Numbered from the stretch's first letter, positions 35,417 to 45,309 are shown. The stretch is 64,000 nt of DNA from Cetobacterium somerae ATCC BAA-474 (GCF_000479045.1 NZ_KI518203.1:27549-91548), one strand, 5' to 3'. The notes: generated by a model from the letters alone, not told the origin. Program-made: numbers and translations.

Positions 35417-36533
35417 TTTTTAACTCCTCTATCATCTCATAAAATCCATCACTATATCCTAATATATCTCCACTATAATTAAAAAGAATTGATTGAAATT
35501 CTATGTTATCTCTTGAAAATTCAGCTGATCTTTTAGCTACTTTATTAGCAATTAAATTAAATAAACTTTCTTTTTTTAATATATATTCTGTAGCTTCTTC
35601 AGCTGTATTTGCTTCTAAAACCTTCAAAATATTTTCCCTAGGTTCATCTATTAAAATAGCATTTGCTGCAATTATTTCCAAACGAGCATCAGCAACTCTG
35701 CTATGAGTGTTAAAAATTCCACCTGCCACTTTTATAGCTTTTCCTATATGTCCAATTAATACTATTTTTTTAAATCCTAATTTTACTGCACTATCAATCA
35801 TAAATCCAATATAATTACTTGTTACAACCATCTGCTCAATATCTATATTATTATCTATACAAAACTGTTTCCCATGATTCCCAAAAGCAAATACTACCCA
35901 TTCTCTAGTACTATTCTCTTTTAAAACTTTTAATTCAGCAAACATAGATTTAGTAAGTGCATCCTCACTCATAGGTTTAACTATTCCAGTAGACCCCAAA
36001 ATAGATATCCCTCCTAGTATTCCCAACTTCCCATTAAAAGTTTTCAAAGCTTTCTCTCTTCCCTTTGGAACATATATAGTTACTATCACTTTTAATCCAT
36101 ACTCTTCCAGAAGTGGATTTAAAGTTTTTACTATCATCTCTTGTGGTCCTGGGTTTATAGCTGATTTTCCAGGTGTTACTTTAAGTCCTTTTTTTGTTAC
36201 TAATCCTACACCTCTTCCACCTACTATCAGCATATTATCAAATTTATGAGCTTTCTCTATTTTTGGTAACTCTTCAACAATTTTTACTTTAGCACAAATC
36301 TCTATTCCGTTTGTAACATCAGGATCATCTCCTGCATCTTTTAAAACAACACCTCTAGCCCAATTGATTCCTCTTTTTTTTGAATGTATTGGTATATCTA
36401 AAGTTACTCCATTTAATGTGGTTATCTCAACTTTTTCTCCCAAATCTTTTTCTATCAAAAGATTTAATGCAACAAATGCCGCTACACACGCACATGTTCC
36501 GGTTGTATATCCCGATCTTAATTCTTTATCCAT
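35409..36533 (-). CDS. cbiD: Cobalt-precorrin-5B C1-methyltransferase
   Basis: 374 residues. RSGYTTGTCACVAAFVAL at the N-terminus, VVLKDAGDDPDVTNG, GGRGVGLVTKKGL, AINPGPQEMI and ISILGSTGIVKPMSEDAL are the CbiD hallmarks. CbiD is specific to the oxygen-independent route. Shares one base with the cbiC stop. Confidence 0.97.
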   Translation of the reverse strand: MDKELRSGYTTGTCACVAAFVALNLLIEKDLGEKVEITTLNGVTLDIPIHSKKRGINWARGVVLKDAGDDPDVTNGIEICAKVKIVEELPKIEKAHKFDNMLIVGGRGVGLVTKKGLKVTPGKSAINPGPQEMIVKTLNPLLEEYGLKVIVTIYVPKGREKALKTFNGKLGILGGISILGSTGIVKPMSEDALTKSMFAELKVLKENSTREWVVFAFGNHGKQFCIDNNIDIEQMVVTSNYIGFMIDSAVKLGFKKIVLIGHIGKAIKVAGGIFNTHSRVADARLEIIAANAILIDEPRENILKVLEANTAEEATEYILKKESLFNLIANKVAKRSAEFSRDNIEFQSILFNYSGDILGYSDGFYEMIEELKSE

Positions 36534-37177
36534 TAAAATCCTTCTCTCTTATGTAACTGATATAAAATTCCATGAAGTATTGAAACAGCTACAGGACTTC
36601 CTCCTTTTCTGCCTTTTACAATAATATATGGTATTCCACTTCCAGGTAGAATCTCTTTTGATTCAGCTGCTCCAACAAATCCTACAGGAACCCCAACTAT
36701 TAAAGCTGGTTTTTGAACTTCACCAGAATCAATAAGTTCTTTCAATCTAAATAGTGCTGTTGGTGCGTTTCCAATTAAATATATATCTGTATTAGGATCT
36801 TTTGCTGCGTGTTCTATCCCTACTATTGATCTAGTTACCCCTCTTTCTTTAGCTTCAGCTGCTACATCTTTATCTGAAACTAAAGAATAAGCTGAGTATC
36901 CATATTTATCTAAAGTAATTTTACTCAAACCATTAGCTATCATGTTAGTATCACAATATATTTTACCACCTTTTTTTAAGGCTTCTAAACATGACTCAAC
37001 TGCTCCTTCTGAAATCTCTAATAGGTCTGCATATTCAAAATCAGCTGTTGTATGTATAACTCTTTTTACTATTGGTAAATGAGTTGAAGAAAACTCCTTT
37101 GCCTTTTCCCCCATCTCTTCCTCTATTATTTCAAAACTTCTTATTTCAATATCTTGTGGTCTTTTTATATATGACAT
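36533..37177 (-). CDS. cbiC: Cobalt-precorrin-8 methylmutase
   Basis: 214 residues. EIRSFEIIEEEM, VKRVIHTTADFEYADLLEI with the catalytic histidine, IYCDTNMIANGLSK, and VGVPVGFVGAAESKE are typical of CbiC/CobH. Moves the C11 methyl to C12 to give cobyrinate. Overlaps cbiA by 13 nt. Confidence 0.96.
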   Translation of the reverse strand: MSYIKRPQDIEIRSFEIIEEEMGEKAKEFSSTHLPIVKRVIHTTADFEYADLLEISEGAVESCLEALKKGGKIYCDTNMIANGLSKITLDKYGYSAYSLVSDKDVAAEAKERGVTRSIVGIEHAAKDPNTDIYLIGNAPTALFRLKELIDSGEVQKPALIVGVPVGFVGAAESKEILPGSGIPYIIVKGRKGGSPVAVSILHGILYQLHKREGF

Positions 37178-38493
37178 TTCTTTGCTCCTTCTAATATCTG
37201 CTTTAATATATCTAAGTTTTTAAAAAAATGTAAATGTGGATACCCTGCTATAAGATTTTTATTTTTATAACCACATAACCACTCTCTACCATCACTTTTT
37301 CTAAGTTTAAATACTCTTTCATCACTACCTATTTCATCTATAGTCGAATAATGAAATTCATGGGCTTTTCCATTTAACTCACCAAAAGCTACATCTACGT
37401 ATCCAAATCTACTGATAAAAAGTCTTCCAGTCATCTTTACACTACAGTCAATTAATTGTGCCATAGAATAACTTTTTTGCTCCAAGGTTTTTATTCCTTG
37501 GCTAAGATACATAAATCCTCCACACTCTCCATAAATATGTCCTCCAGACTCATGAAACTCTTTTAAAGAGTTTAGAAAATCCTTATTATTCGATAAATCT
37601 TCTAAATAATTTTCTGGATATCCTCCACCAAAATATAATAAATCAACCTCAGGTATTTTTTTATCTTTTATAGGTGAAAACTCTATAAGTTCTATTCCCA
37701 TTCTTTGTAAAAGCTCTAAATTATCCTCGTAATAAAATGAAAATGCTTTATCTTTAGCTACTCCTACTTTTAATCCTACATATAGATTCTCTATATTTTT
37801 AAAAATATCTATATTTTTTTCTGATTTTTCTAGATTAGCTATTTCTTCTATCTTTTTTAAATCGATAGTTTTTTTTATCTCTTCCTTTAAAATCGCTTTT
37901 TTTTCTTTTAAATCCTCAACTTCATCTGCTTGAAGTAATCCTAAATGCCTACTACTGATTCCTAAGTTTTCATCTTTTTTTAAATATCCTAAACACGGTA
38001 TTCCTGTATAGTTTTCTATAGCATCTTTTAACATTTCATAGAGTTTTTCACTATTTACTTTATTTATTATAACTCCAGCTATATTAACTCTTGAATCTAA
38101 ATTTTTATATCCTAAAACTTCTGCTGCGATACTTGTACTTTTTCCTGCCGCATCTACTACTAATATAACTGGTAAGTTTAAAACTCTAGATAAATGAGCT
38201 GTACTATAATTATCTAAAGAATTTCCTAATCCATCATAAAGACCCATAACACCTTCAACAATAGATATTTCTTTACTATGCTTTTCAAAACTATACTTTA
38301 CTCCCTCTTCTCCCATTAAAAACAGATCTAAATTATAACTTTTATTTCCCGTTATAAATTTATGAAAACTAGGATCTATATAATCAGGTCCTACTTTAAA
38401 TGGAGCCACATCTTCAAAAGTAGCCATTAGCCCCATAGATACTGTAGTTTTTCCTATTCCACTTCTTGTTCCTGCTAAAACAAAGCCTTTCAT
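37165..38493 (-). CDS. cbiA: Cobyrinate a,c-diamide synthase
   Basis: 442 residues. N-terminal ATPase part with GTRSGIGKTTVSMGLM and KVGPDYIDPSFH, and a C-terminal glutamine amidotransferase part with the nucleophile cysteine in GHIYGECGGFMYL and a late histidine in HLHFFKN. Amidates two side chains using glutamine and ATP. Start shares one base with the cobD stop. Confidence 0.96.
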   Translation of the reverse strand: MKGFVLAGTRSGIGKTTVSMGLMATFEDVAPFKVGPDYIDPSFHKFITGNKSYNLDLFLMGEEGVKYSFEKHSKEISIVEGVMGLYDGLGNSLDNYSTAHLSRVLNLPVILVVDAAGKSTSIAAEVLGYKNLDSRVNIAGVIINKVNSEKLYEMLKDAIENYTGIPCLGYLKKDENLGISSRHLGLLQADEVEDLKEKKAILKEEIKKTIDLKKIEEIANLEKSEKNIDIFKNIENLYVGLKVGVAKDKAFSFYYEDNLELLQRMGIELIEFSPIKDKKIPEVDLLYFGGGYPENYLEDLSNNKDFLNSLKEFHESGGHIYGECGGFMYLSQGIKTLEQKSYSMAQLIDCSVKMTGRLFISRFGYVDVAFGELNGKAHEFHYSTIDEIGSDERVFKLRKSDGREWLCGYKNKNLIAGYPHLHFFKNLDILKQILEGAKKCHI

Positions 38494-39545
38494 TATTTCA
38501 GCACTCTCCTTAAAGCCTCTAAAACTTGCTCATTTTTCTTTCTATCTTTTATTGCTAATCTTATATAACTTTCATCTAAAAACATAAAGTTTGAAGCATC
38601 TCTTACTAAAACGCCATTCTCTATCATTTTTTTTCTGAAACTTTTAGCATTATCGTTTAATAACTTTACTAATATAAAGTTAGTTTCTGTTGGAGTTACT
38701 TCTATATTATCTATTTTACATAACTCTTCATAAAACCATAACTTTTCTTTTTTTATCCAATTTTCTGTTTCATGTATATACAAAGTATCTAAAAGCATAG
38801 TTTTACCTGCTATTTCAGCTACTCCATTAACACTCCAAGGTTCTCTAATATTTTTTATTTCGTCTAATATTGATTCGTCATAAGTTAATCCATATCCTAA
38901 CCTAACCCCTGGAAGTGCAAAAAACTTAGTTAGAGCTCTTAAAATGAATACATTTTTATGTTTTAACAAAAATGCAGTTTTATCTTTCCAATTATCAACA
39001 AACTCTATAAAAGCTTCATCTATAAATAATTTTTTATTTTTTCTTTCTAAAAAATCAGCTAGTTTTTTTATTTTTTCAAGATTCTGAAATTTTCCTGTTG
39101 GATTATTTGGATTACACATAACGACAACATCTTCATCTGTTATAAAGTCTAATAACATATTTTCATTTAAAGAAAAATCTTTGCTCAACGGAAAAAATTT
39201 AACATCTCTTCCTGCAGCTCTAGCAGCTCTTTCATACTCTGCGAAGGTTGGTGCAATTATTAAAACCTTTTTAGCTTTTACTGCCTTCATATATAGAAAT
39301 AGAACCTCTGTAGCACCATTTCCTACAACTACATTATCTATATGACAATTATTGTAATTTCCAATAGCTGTCCTTAACTCCACGTAGTCTATATCTGGAT
39401 ATTTTTCTAAAGTTTCAAAATTTTCTATAACTGCCTTTTTAAAACTACTTGGAACTCCTAAGGGATTTATATTAGAACTATAATCTAAAACTTCTATCCC
39501 ATTATCTCTTTTTAGTTTATATATATTTCCACCATGTAAATCCAT
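38493..39545 (-). CDS. cobD: L-threonine-O-3-phosphate decarboxylase
   Basis: 350 residues, PLP fold-type I aminotransferase-like. DYSSNINPLGVPSSFKK, VVGNGATEVLF, CNPNNPTGKF, and the PLP lysine region LRALTKFFALPGVRLGYG. The HisC-like fold within a cobalamin operon, and the N-terminal HGGNIYKL, identify CobD, which makes aminopropanol phosphate for the nucleotide loop. It lies 21 nt after cbiB. Confidence 0.92.
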   Translation of the reverse strand: MDLHGGNIYKLKRDNGIEVLDYSSNINPLGVPSSFKKAVIENFETLEKYPDIDYVELRTAIGNYNNCHIDNVVVGNGATEVLFLYMKAVKAKKVLIIAPTFAEYERAARAAGRDVKFFPLSKDFSLNENMLLDFITDEDVVVMCNPNNPTGKFQNLEKIKKLADFLERKNKKLFIDEAFIEFVDNWKDKTAFLLKHKNVFILRALTKFFALPGVRLGYGLTYDESILDEIKNIREPWSVNGVAEIAGKTMLLDTLYIHETENWIKKEKLWFYEELCKIDNIEVTPTETNFILVKLLNDNAKSFRKKMIENGVLVRDASNFMFLDESYIRLAIKDRKKNEQVLEALRRVLK

Positions 39546-39566
39546 ATTACTTCACTTCCTATTATC

Positions 39567-40514
39567 TTATACTAGTTTAATAAATGCTGTAAACAAAACT
39601 ATTCCTACAAAAGATGTCATAAACATTATCTTATAACATTTTTTTATATCTTCACATTGAAACTCTTTTAATTTATCTCCTATTGTAGGTTTTTCAAAAT
39701 ATTTTCCAAAATATTTTGTTTTACCACCAAATTGAACCCCTATAGCTCCTGCAAAAACTGCCTCTGGATGCCCTGAATTTGGACTTGAATGATTTTTTCT
39801 ATCTCTAAAAAATATTTTTAATGGCTTTTTTATTCCCATTCCTAATAAAAATGTTGCAATTGGAATTATTATTAGACCAGATAATCTCGCTGGAATAAAA
39901 TTAAAGAAATCATCTACTTTTGCTGAAACCATCCCAAAATCTATATATTTATCATTTTTATATCCAACCATTGAATCAAGAGTATTTACTGCTTTATATC
40001 CCATTGCTAAAGGCAATGCCATTGAAACTCCATCAATTAATATAAAGCTTCCTAAAAATGCATAAAACATAGGTGCTATAATTCCATCAACACTATTTTC
40101 AGCTATAGTCTCCATTGTACTTCTTACAACTTGTACTTCATCCATCTCACCTGTATCTCTACTAACTAAATAAGAAAGCTCTTTTTGTGCTTTTTGTAAA
40201 TCTCCACTTTTTAAAATTTTATAAACTTTAATCCCTTCAGCACCTAAACTTTTCGTTGCCAAAGTTGTGTATAGAAAGAAAATTTCTAAAAATTCAGACA
40301 TTCTAGCTATGTAATATGACAATACTACTGTTGAAAGTATTACTGTAAAAGCTAATACTCCTCCCCATACTTTTTTATTTTTTAATGAATAGATTTTATT
40401 TTCAATAAAAGTTATATATTTTCCTATAAATCTAACTGGATGTGGAAACCAATATGGATCCCCTAAAATTAAATCTAACAAATAAGCTATCCATATTTTT
40501 AAAATGATGCTCAT
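39567..40514 (-). CDS. cbiB: Adenosylcobinamide-phosphate synthase
   Basis: 315 residues with about 4-5 transmembrane segments. AYLLDLILGDPYWFPHPVRFIG, VSRDTGEMDEVQVVRSTMETIAENSVDGIIAP, VNTLDSMVGYKN and SPNSGHPEAVFAGAIGVQFGG are CbiB/CobD hallmarks. Joins the aminopropanol arm to adenosylcobyric acid. Stop/start overlap of one base with cbiP. Confidence 0.97.
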   Translation of the reverse strand: MSIILKIWIAYLLDLILGDPYWFPHPVRFIGKYITFIENKIYSLKNKKVWGGVLAFTVILSTVVLSYYIARMSEFLEIFFLYTTLATKSLGAEGIKVYKILKSGDLQKAQKELSYLVSRDTGEMDEVQVVRSTMETIAENSVDGIIAPMFYAFLGSFILIDGVSMALPLAMGYKAVNTLDSMVGYKNDKYIDFGMVSAKVDDFFNFIPARLSGLIIIPIATFLLGMGIKKPLKIFFRDRKNHSSPNSGHPEAVFAGAIGVQFGGKTKYFGKYFEKPTIGDKLKEFQCEDIKKCYKIMFMTSFVGIVLFTAFIKLV

Positions 40515-41998
40515 TAGTTCTCCTCCAAAATCTTATAAATAGCTTTCATGTCCACATTTTCTCTGAATATTTTTTCTAACTTATCCAACTCTTGAAGTCT
40601 ATATTCATCAAATGTCATTGTGCTATTTTTCTTTTCCAGTCCTTTCTTCTCTCTTATATTATTTAAAATAAAATCAGTAAACTCTCTATTATCAAAAATT
40701 CCATGTAAGTATGTTCCGAAAATATTGTCCTTTACTGTGGCTACTAATCTATTATCTAAAGTTATAGATTTTTCTTTTCCCTCTGTTACTCCTTGGTGAA
40801 TCTCATAACCTTTAACTTGAATATCTCCTAATCCTTTTAATAACCCAGTTTCTCCTTTTAATAATCCTGTATACTGTGTTGTTACCTTCTCTTTTTCCAT
40901 TGTAGTTTCTATGTCTAAAAGTCCTAGTCCTGGAAGTTCTTTTATATCTCCCTCTATTCCATAAGGATCTAACACTTTTTCCCCTAAAATTTGAAATCCT
41001 CCACATATGCCAATAATAGGAGTTCCTTTTCTAGACATTTTTATAATCTCTTGTGCGATTCCTTTCTCTTTTATATCTTTTAAATCATCTATTGTATTTT
41101 TAGATCCAGGTATAATTATCAGGTCTTCATTTCCTAATTCATGAAATGATGTTACATAATTAACATTTACATCCTTATTTGCTAGTAAAGCATCAATGTC
41201 TGTGAAATTCGATATATGCTTTAATTTTATAACCGAAACTGTTATATCTGCAGTTTTTGATTTAATCTTATTAAATTTTTCTGTTACCCCATCCTCATCC
41301 TCTATGTCTAGTTCAAAGTATGGCATAACTCCTAAAATTGGAACTCCTGTCAGTTCCTCTATTTTTTCTAATCCTGGTTTTAATATATCAACATTTCCTC
41401 TAAACTTATTTATAATTACACCTTTTACTCTAGCTCTCTCTTCTGGTTCCATAAGAGATATTGTTCCATAAATTGATGCAAAAACTCCACCTCTATCAAT
41501 ATCTGCAACTAAAATAACAGGAGCATCAACCATTTCAGCTAATCCCATGTTTACTATATCGTCTTGCTTTATATTTAATTCTACAGGGCTTCCTGCTCCC
41601 TCTATAACACATATTTGATTTTCATCTTTAATCGTATTATAAGCTTGAATTATATCTTTTTTTAACTTTGATTTATAATCTCCGTATTCAAGTCCTCCCA
41701 TATTTCCGATAGATTTTCCGTTGACAATCACTTGAATCCTTCTATCCCCTGTGGGTTTTAATAAAATAGGATTCATTGTATAGTGAGCTTCTATCTCACA
41801 TGCCATCGCCTGAAGAGCTTGTGCTCGTCCCATCTCATGTCCATCTTTTGTTATATAAGAGTTCAGTGCCATATTTTGAGATTTAAAAGGTGAAACTGTG
41901 TATCCATCTTTAAAAAATGCTCTACATAAGCCTGTAACTGTTATACTCTTCCCTGCTCCTGAAGACGTCCCAACAACCATTATGTTCTTATGTTTCAT
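40514..41998 (-). CDS. cbiP: Cobyric acid synthase
   Basis: 494 residues. VVGTSSGAGKSITVTGLCRAF, SPFKSQNMALNSYITKDGHEMGRAQA, and the C-terminal amidotransferase part with PIIGICGGFQILGE (nucleophile cysteine) and GTYLHGIFDN (histidine). Amidates four side chains. First gene of the operon; AGGAGA precedes the ATG, and the adenosylcobalamin riboswitch lies 145 nt upstream. Confidence 0.97.
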   Translation of the reverse strand: MKHKNIMVVGTSSGAGKSITVTGLCRAFFKDGYTVSPFKSQNMALNSYITKDGHEMGRAQALQAMACEIEAHYTMNPILLKPTGDRRIQVIVNGKSIGNMGGLEYGDYKSKLKKDIIQAYNTIKDENQICVIEGAGSPVELNIKQDDIVNMGLAEMVDAPVILVADIDRGGVFASIYGTISLMEPEERARVKGVIINKFRGNVDILKPGLEKIEELTGVPILGVMPYFELDIEDEDGVTEKFNKIKSKTADITVSVIKLKHISNFTDIDALLANKDVNVNYVTSFHELGNEDLIIIPGSKNTIDDLKDIKEKGIAQEIIKMSRKGTPIIGICGGFQILGEKVLDPYGIEGDIKELPGLGLLDIETTMEKEKVTTQYTGLLKGETGLLKGLGDIQVKGYEIHQGVTEGKEKSITLDNRLVATVKDNIFGTYLHGIFDNREFTDFILNNIREKKGLEKKNSTMTFDEYRLQELDKLEKIFRENVDMKAIYKILEEN

Positions 41999-42142
41999 AA
42001 TATCATTTCTCCTAAATTTGTGAAGTTTAGCGGAAATATAAAAAATGCGAAAATGAATAGAATATTGCTAATTAGAATTGAAATTGACAGTTCTAAATAC
42101 AAATCTGTTCACCGCAGATTTTATATTTTCTTTTATATTCAT

Positions 42143-42285
42143 GGCAGATATCCTGACTCAGATTCACCCTACTCTTAGGCCTTCCCATAAAAACTACAGT
42201 GGCTAGTCTAATTTCGTCCTCCTTACAGTGGCGGGACCGTGTGAGATTTTCACTCAACTTTCCTTTTAATCAAATTATTGAACCA
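42143..42285 (-). ncRNA. Adenosylcobalamin riboswitch of the cbi operon
   Basis: Minus strand, in order: GTGAAAATCTCACACGGTCC, CGCCACTGTAA, GCCACTG, ATGGGAAGG, and the B12 box GTCAGGATATCTGCC. These are the conserved blocks of cobalamin riboswitches. About 145 nt separate it from cbiP; that stretch contains a 7-bp hairpin (AAATCTG / CAGATTT) but no clear terminator with a U run, so control at translation is possible. Confidence 0.95.
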
Positions 42286-42309
42286 TAAATAATATACATA
42301 TTTATCATA

Positions 42310-42338
42310 ATTATACATAATGATTATGCACAAGTCAA
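42310..42338 (-). promoter_or_regulatory. Predicted cbi operon promoter
   Basis: Minus strand -35 TTGACT (42333-42338), 17-bp spacer, perfect -10 TATAAT (42310-42315), ending about 25 nt before the riboswitch. Confidence 0.82.
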
Positions 42339-42505
42339 CCTTTTTTAAAAGTTTATGTTTAAAAATTAAACTACAAACGTTTGCTATTTTATAGAAATTA
42401 ATTTTAAAAATAATTTTAATAAAACTACAATAATAAAAAAGAAAATTAAATTTTATTCGTAGATTAAATGTGACATATTAAATTTTTATAAGGGAGTGAT
42501 TAAAT

Positions 42506-44044
42506 ATGAACGATGTTAAAACAAATAAACAACCTCTTATTGTAGAGGACAAAATTATTAATGTTCCTCCTATGTTTGCAGAGATTTTTGCATTAAATCC
42601 TAAAAATCTTAAAAAATGGTTAGTTGGAGCAAAAAATTCAAATAAATCTTATGAAGATCTTAAAGTAAAAGATATTTTAAATACAAAAGTTAATGCTGCT
42701 GTTAATGATGAGGCATTTCTTTTAGATGTAACGTTTGGAAATACAACTCATAAATTATATTTAAAAAAACCTCAAGCAAATAAAGGATTGGATTTTATAT
42801 TAACAGAAGGTGATAAATTTAAAATTGAAACAAATTTACACCTTACTGAGATAAATGATAAAAAATGTAACATACATCTTGAAACAACTTTATTAGAAAG
42901 TAAACATAGTTTTCATCCTATAACATCTTTTGAATTAAAATACTTTTTCAGAAAAAGTTTATCAAACTTCATAGAAGAGTGTGAAAAAAGTTATAGTACT
43001 TTTGAAAGCGAAGAAAAAACTATTGAAGCTGAAGTTTTAAATTTCTACCAAAGCAATATATCTGCTTTTAACTCTTTAATTGAACCACTAAAAAATGATT
43101 TAGGAGAAGATTCTTATTTAGATATTCAAAAAAAATTAAAAACTTTAGGTATGGATACATCTGATAAAGTTAGTAAAATATTCACAAATTTAGTTGGTGT
43201 TATTCCCACAGAAGATTTATCATTAATCAATGATAAAGTTATTCAATTTATTAAAGAACATATATTTATTTTAAAAGGTATTACTAAAAAAAATAATGCT
43301 GAAAATTTAAAAGATATCAATACAGTTACTAAGTTACAACTAGATAACATTAACTTTATTGTACCTCAAATATTAAAAGATATAGATTCTAATAAAATTG
43401 TTGAAATTGAAAATCAATTAAATGATCTTTTGACAACTATTGTCAAAGAAATTGAAGATATTCTTGAGGAAATTAAAAATAAAATTCCTCCTCAACACTT
43501 TAAAGATTTTGAAGTTGGATTTATAAATATTCTTAAAACTGATTTAGATTCTGCTCAATCTTTAGTTGATAAAATTATTTCTGGAAATGCAAAATTTACA
43601 GATGCAGAAACTAAAATTTTAAATGGATTAAAAGAATCTATTAATAAAGTAGAAACTACTGTTAATAATAGAGATAACCAAGCTTATATCTCTGTTTTAA
43701 ATATGATTGAAAAATCTTTAGAACAACTTGAACAAGATATAAAAACTATCAGTTCAAATATAACCGCTGATAAAATAGAATCTACAAAAACTCTAATAAA
43801 ATCTACAACTGATACTTCATATAAATCTTTAACAAGCTTCTTATCTAATATGACTCCTGAAAATTTAGCAAATAACAAAGAAGTTGTGAATCAAAAAATA
43901 GAAGAAATTTTAGATAGATATGTTAAAGCAATCAAAATAATCTCTCCTTCAATACCTGATGAAAAACTTTCTAATATGAGAGAAAAAGTTAAAAATATAC
44001 TAACTAAGGAATACGAATCTTTTTGTATATCAAATAACAATTAA
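42506..44044 (+). CDS. Orphan 512-residue helical protein
   Basis: I do not recognise this protein. No signal peptide, lipobox or transmembrane segment is visible, so it is probably cytoplasmic. Residues 1-140 contain mixed beta strands (FLLDVTFGNTTHKLYLKKP, FKIETNLHLTEINDKKCNIHLETTLLES). From about 150 on it is almost all amphipathic helix, rich in Lys, Glu, Ile, Leu and Asn, with repeated motifs of the kind LKxDLDSAQSLVDKII and IEKSLEQLEQDIKTI, resembling coiled-coil or phasin-like helices. It sits between the cbi operon and the glycerol dehydratase operon, has a GGGAG ribosome site and its own terminator. Base composition is like its neighbours. Confidence 0.75.
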   Translation: MNDVKTNKQPLIVEDKIINVPPMFAEIFALNPKNLKKWLVGAKNSNKSYEDLKVKDILNTKVNAAVNDEAFLLDVTFGNTTHKLYLKKPQANKGLDFILTEGDKFKIETNLHLTEINDKKCNIHLETTLLESKHSFHPITSFELKYFFRKSLSNFIEECEKSYSTFESEEKTIEAEVLNFYQSNISAFNSLIEPLKNDLGEDSYLDIQKKLKTLGMDTSDKVSKIFTNLVGVIPTEDLSLINDKVIQFIKEHIFILKGITKKNNAENLKDINTVTKLQLDNINFIVPQILKDIDSNKIVEIENQLNDLLTTIVKEIEDILEEIKNKIPPQHFKDFEVGFINILKTDLDSAQSLVDKIISGNAKFTDAETKILNGLKESINKVETTVNNRDNQAYISVLNMIEKSLEQLEQDIKTISSNITADKIESTKTLIKSTTDTSYKSLTSFLSNMTPENLANNKEVVNQKIEEILDRYVKAIKIISPSIPDEKLSNMREKVKNILTKEYESFCISNNN

Positions 44045-44054
44045 ATAAAACAAA

Positions 44055-44080
44055 AAAATGTAGCTGTTGAGCTACATTTT
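44055..44080. terminator. Bidirectional terminator after the orphan gene
   Basis: 11-bp stem AAAATGTAGCT / AGCTACATTTT with a 4-nt loop and A and T runs on either side; ends the orphan gene and the pocR-type gene on the opposite strand. Confidence 0.9.
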
Positions 44081-44962
44081 TTATTTCTGAAAAAGATCTC
44101 TATACTCCTTAGGACAAATTCGTTCATATTTTTTAAAAACTTTTGTAAAATAGCTACTATCTTCAATTCCTATTTCATTTGATATTTCTGATAAAGACTT
44201 ACTTGTAATTTCTAAAAAATGTTTAGCTTTTTCAATCTTTTTTATAAGAATATACTCCTTGAAAGTTTTTCCTGTTTCTCTTTTAAAAACTCTACTAAAT
44301 TGAGAAATACTCAAATTACATAATGCGGCTACATCTTCTAAATGAATATTTTCTCTAATATTTTCATTTATGTAAGTCACTGCTGAAGAAATTTGAGAAT
44401 GACTATACTCTACTCTTTCTTCTTTTATATTATTTTCAATAATATGATTATACCATTTCTTACTTTTAATACAATCACTTATATAAACCGACGTATAATG
44501 TAAAATACTTGCAATACTTTGGAGTTCATTATATTTCACCTTTTTTAAAAACCCATAATTTTCAACAATCTTCTTTATATTAAATTCTTTCCCTACATTT
44601 TCAACCAAAATATCCTCTAATTCAAATGTTTCTTCATCTTCTAAAAGAATTTGGCCTACTAAAAATGCACCTATTAATTCACTTTGATAAATAATAGGTA
44701 TTATCATATCTACTAATCCAGCGTGACATCTATAAATATACGGTTTTAATGATAAAAATGCTTTACTTAAAGCTTTTACATCGCATTTTTCACAAAACGA
44801 ACTAAGTTCTTTATTTTTCCTAAAAATTTTACAAAACTCTGAGTAGTTACTTTTTTCTGTTAAATAATTGCCCTCATCATCTACAATTACTACAGCCATT
44901 TTAGTCATATCTACTATCTCTTCCTGAATTTTTAATAGTTCTTTTTTATATTTATGAAGCAT
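44081..44962 (-). CDS. pocR: PocR-type AraC-family activator
   Basis: 293 residues. Residues 1-165 match the PocR ligand-binding domain: KMAVVIVDDEGNYLTEKSNYSEFC, SSFCEKCDVKALSKA, YRCHAGLVDMIIPIIYQSELIGAFLVGQIL. The C-terminal 100 residues are an AraC DNA-binding domain with two helix-turn-helix units (LEDVAALCNLSISQFSRVFKRETG and LSEISNEIGIEDSSYFTKVFKK). PocR of Salmonella senses propanediol and activates cob and pdu. Here it is the last gene of the dehydratase operon, 20 nt after the small reactivase gene, so it would reinforce its own expression. The ligand may be glycerol or propanediol. Confidence 0.88.
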   Translation of the reverse strand: MLHKYKKELLKIQEEIVDMTKMAVVIVDDEGNYLTEKSNYSEFCKIFRKNKELSSFCEKCDVKALSKAFLSLKPYIYRCHAGLVDMIIPIIYQSELIGAFLVGQILLEDEETFELEDILVENVGKEFNIKKIVENYGFLKKVKYNELQSIASILHYTSVYISDCIKSKKWYNHIIENNIKEERVEYSHSQISSAVTYINENIRENIHLEDVAALCNLSISQFSRVFKRETGKTFKEYILIKKIEKAKHFLEITSKSLSEISNEIGIEDSSYFTKVFKKYERICPKEYRDLFQK

Positions 44963-44982
44963 ACCTCACACCTTTCGTTTTT

Positions 44983-45309
44983 TTATACTTTTTTTAAAGG
45001 CAATCCCTTTAATACTCTAGCTGCATTTTGACCAAAAACCCTTAAACGTTTTTTAGAACTTCCAATATTTTCTTTCAAAATATACTCTTTTGTATATTTT
45101 TTTTGATTTAAAAATATTTCACCATCTGAATTAATACCTATTCCTATTTCAAACCTTCCATTTACATAAAACTCTTTATCTATTTTTTCTTCTTCTAAAA
45201 ACTTTAAAATATAAGGAACTCCCTCTTCTTCTATTCCAAAAAATATCTCTTCTATATCAACTATCTTTATAATATTTGAACATACTATATCTATTCCAGT
45301 TTTTAACAC
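44983..45309 (-). CDS. dhaG: Glycerol/diol dehydratase reactivase, small subunit
   Basis: 108 residues, DhaG/PduH family, with a fold like the dehydratase medium subunit. EEGVPYILKFLEE, RFEIGIGINSDGEIFLNQK and FGQNAARVLKGLPL are family features. Works with the large subunit to remove damaged cobalamin from the dehydratase. Overlaps the large-subunit gene by 7 nt. Confidence 0.9.
   Translation of the reverse strand: MLKTGIDIVCSNIIKIVDIEEIFFGIEEEGVPYILKFLEEEKIDKEFYVNGRFEIGIGINSDGEIFLNQKKYTKEYILKENIGSSKKRLRVFGQNAARVLKGLPLKKV

Noticed and set aside
42000..42142. Terminator between the B12 riboswitch and cbiP
   Set aside because: A 7-bp hairpin (AAATCTG / CAGATTT) is present but no U run follows, so I do not call a terminator.
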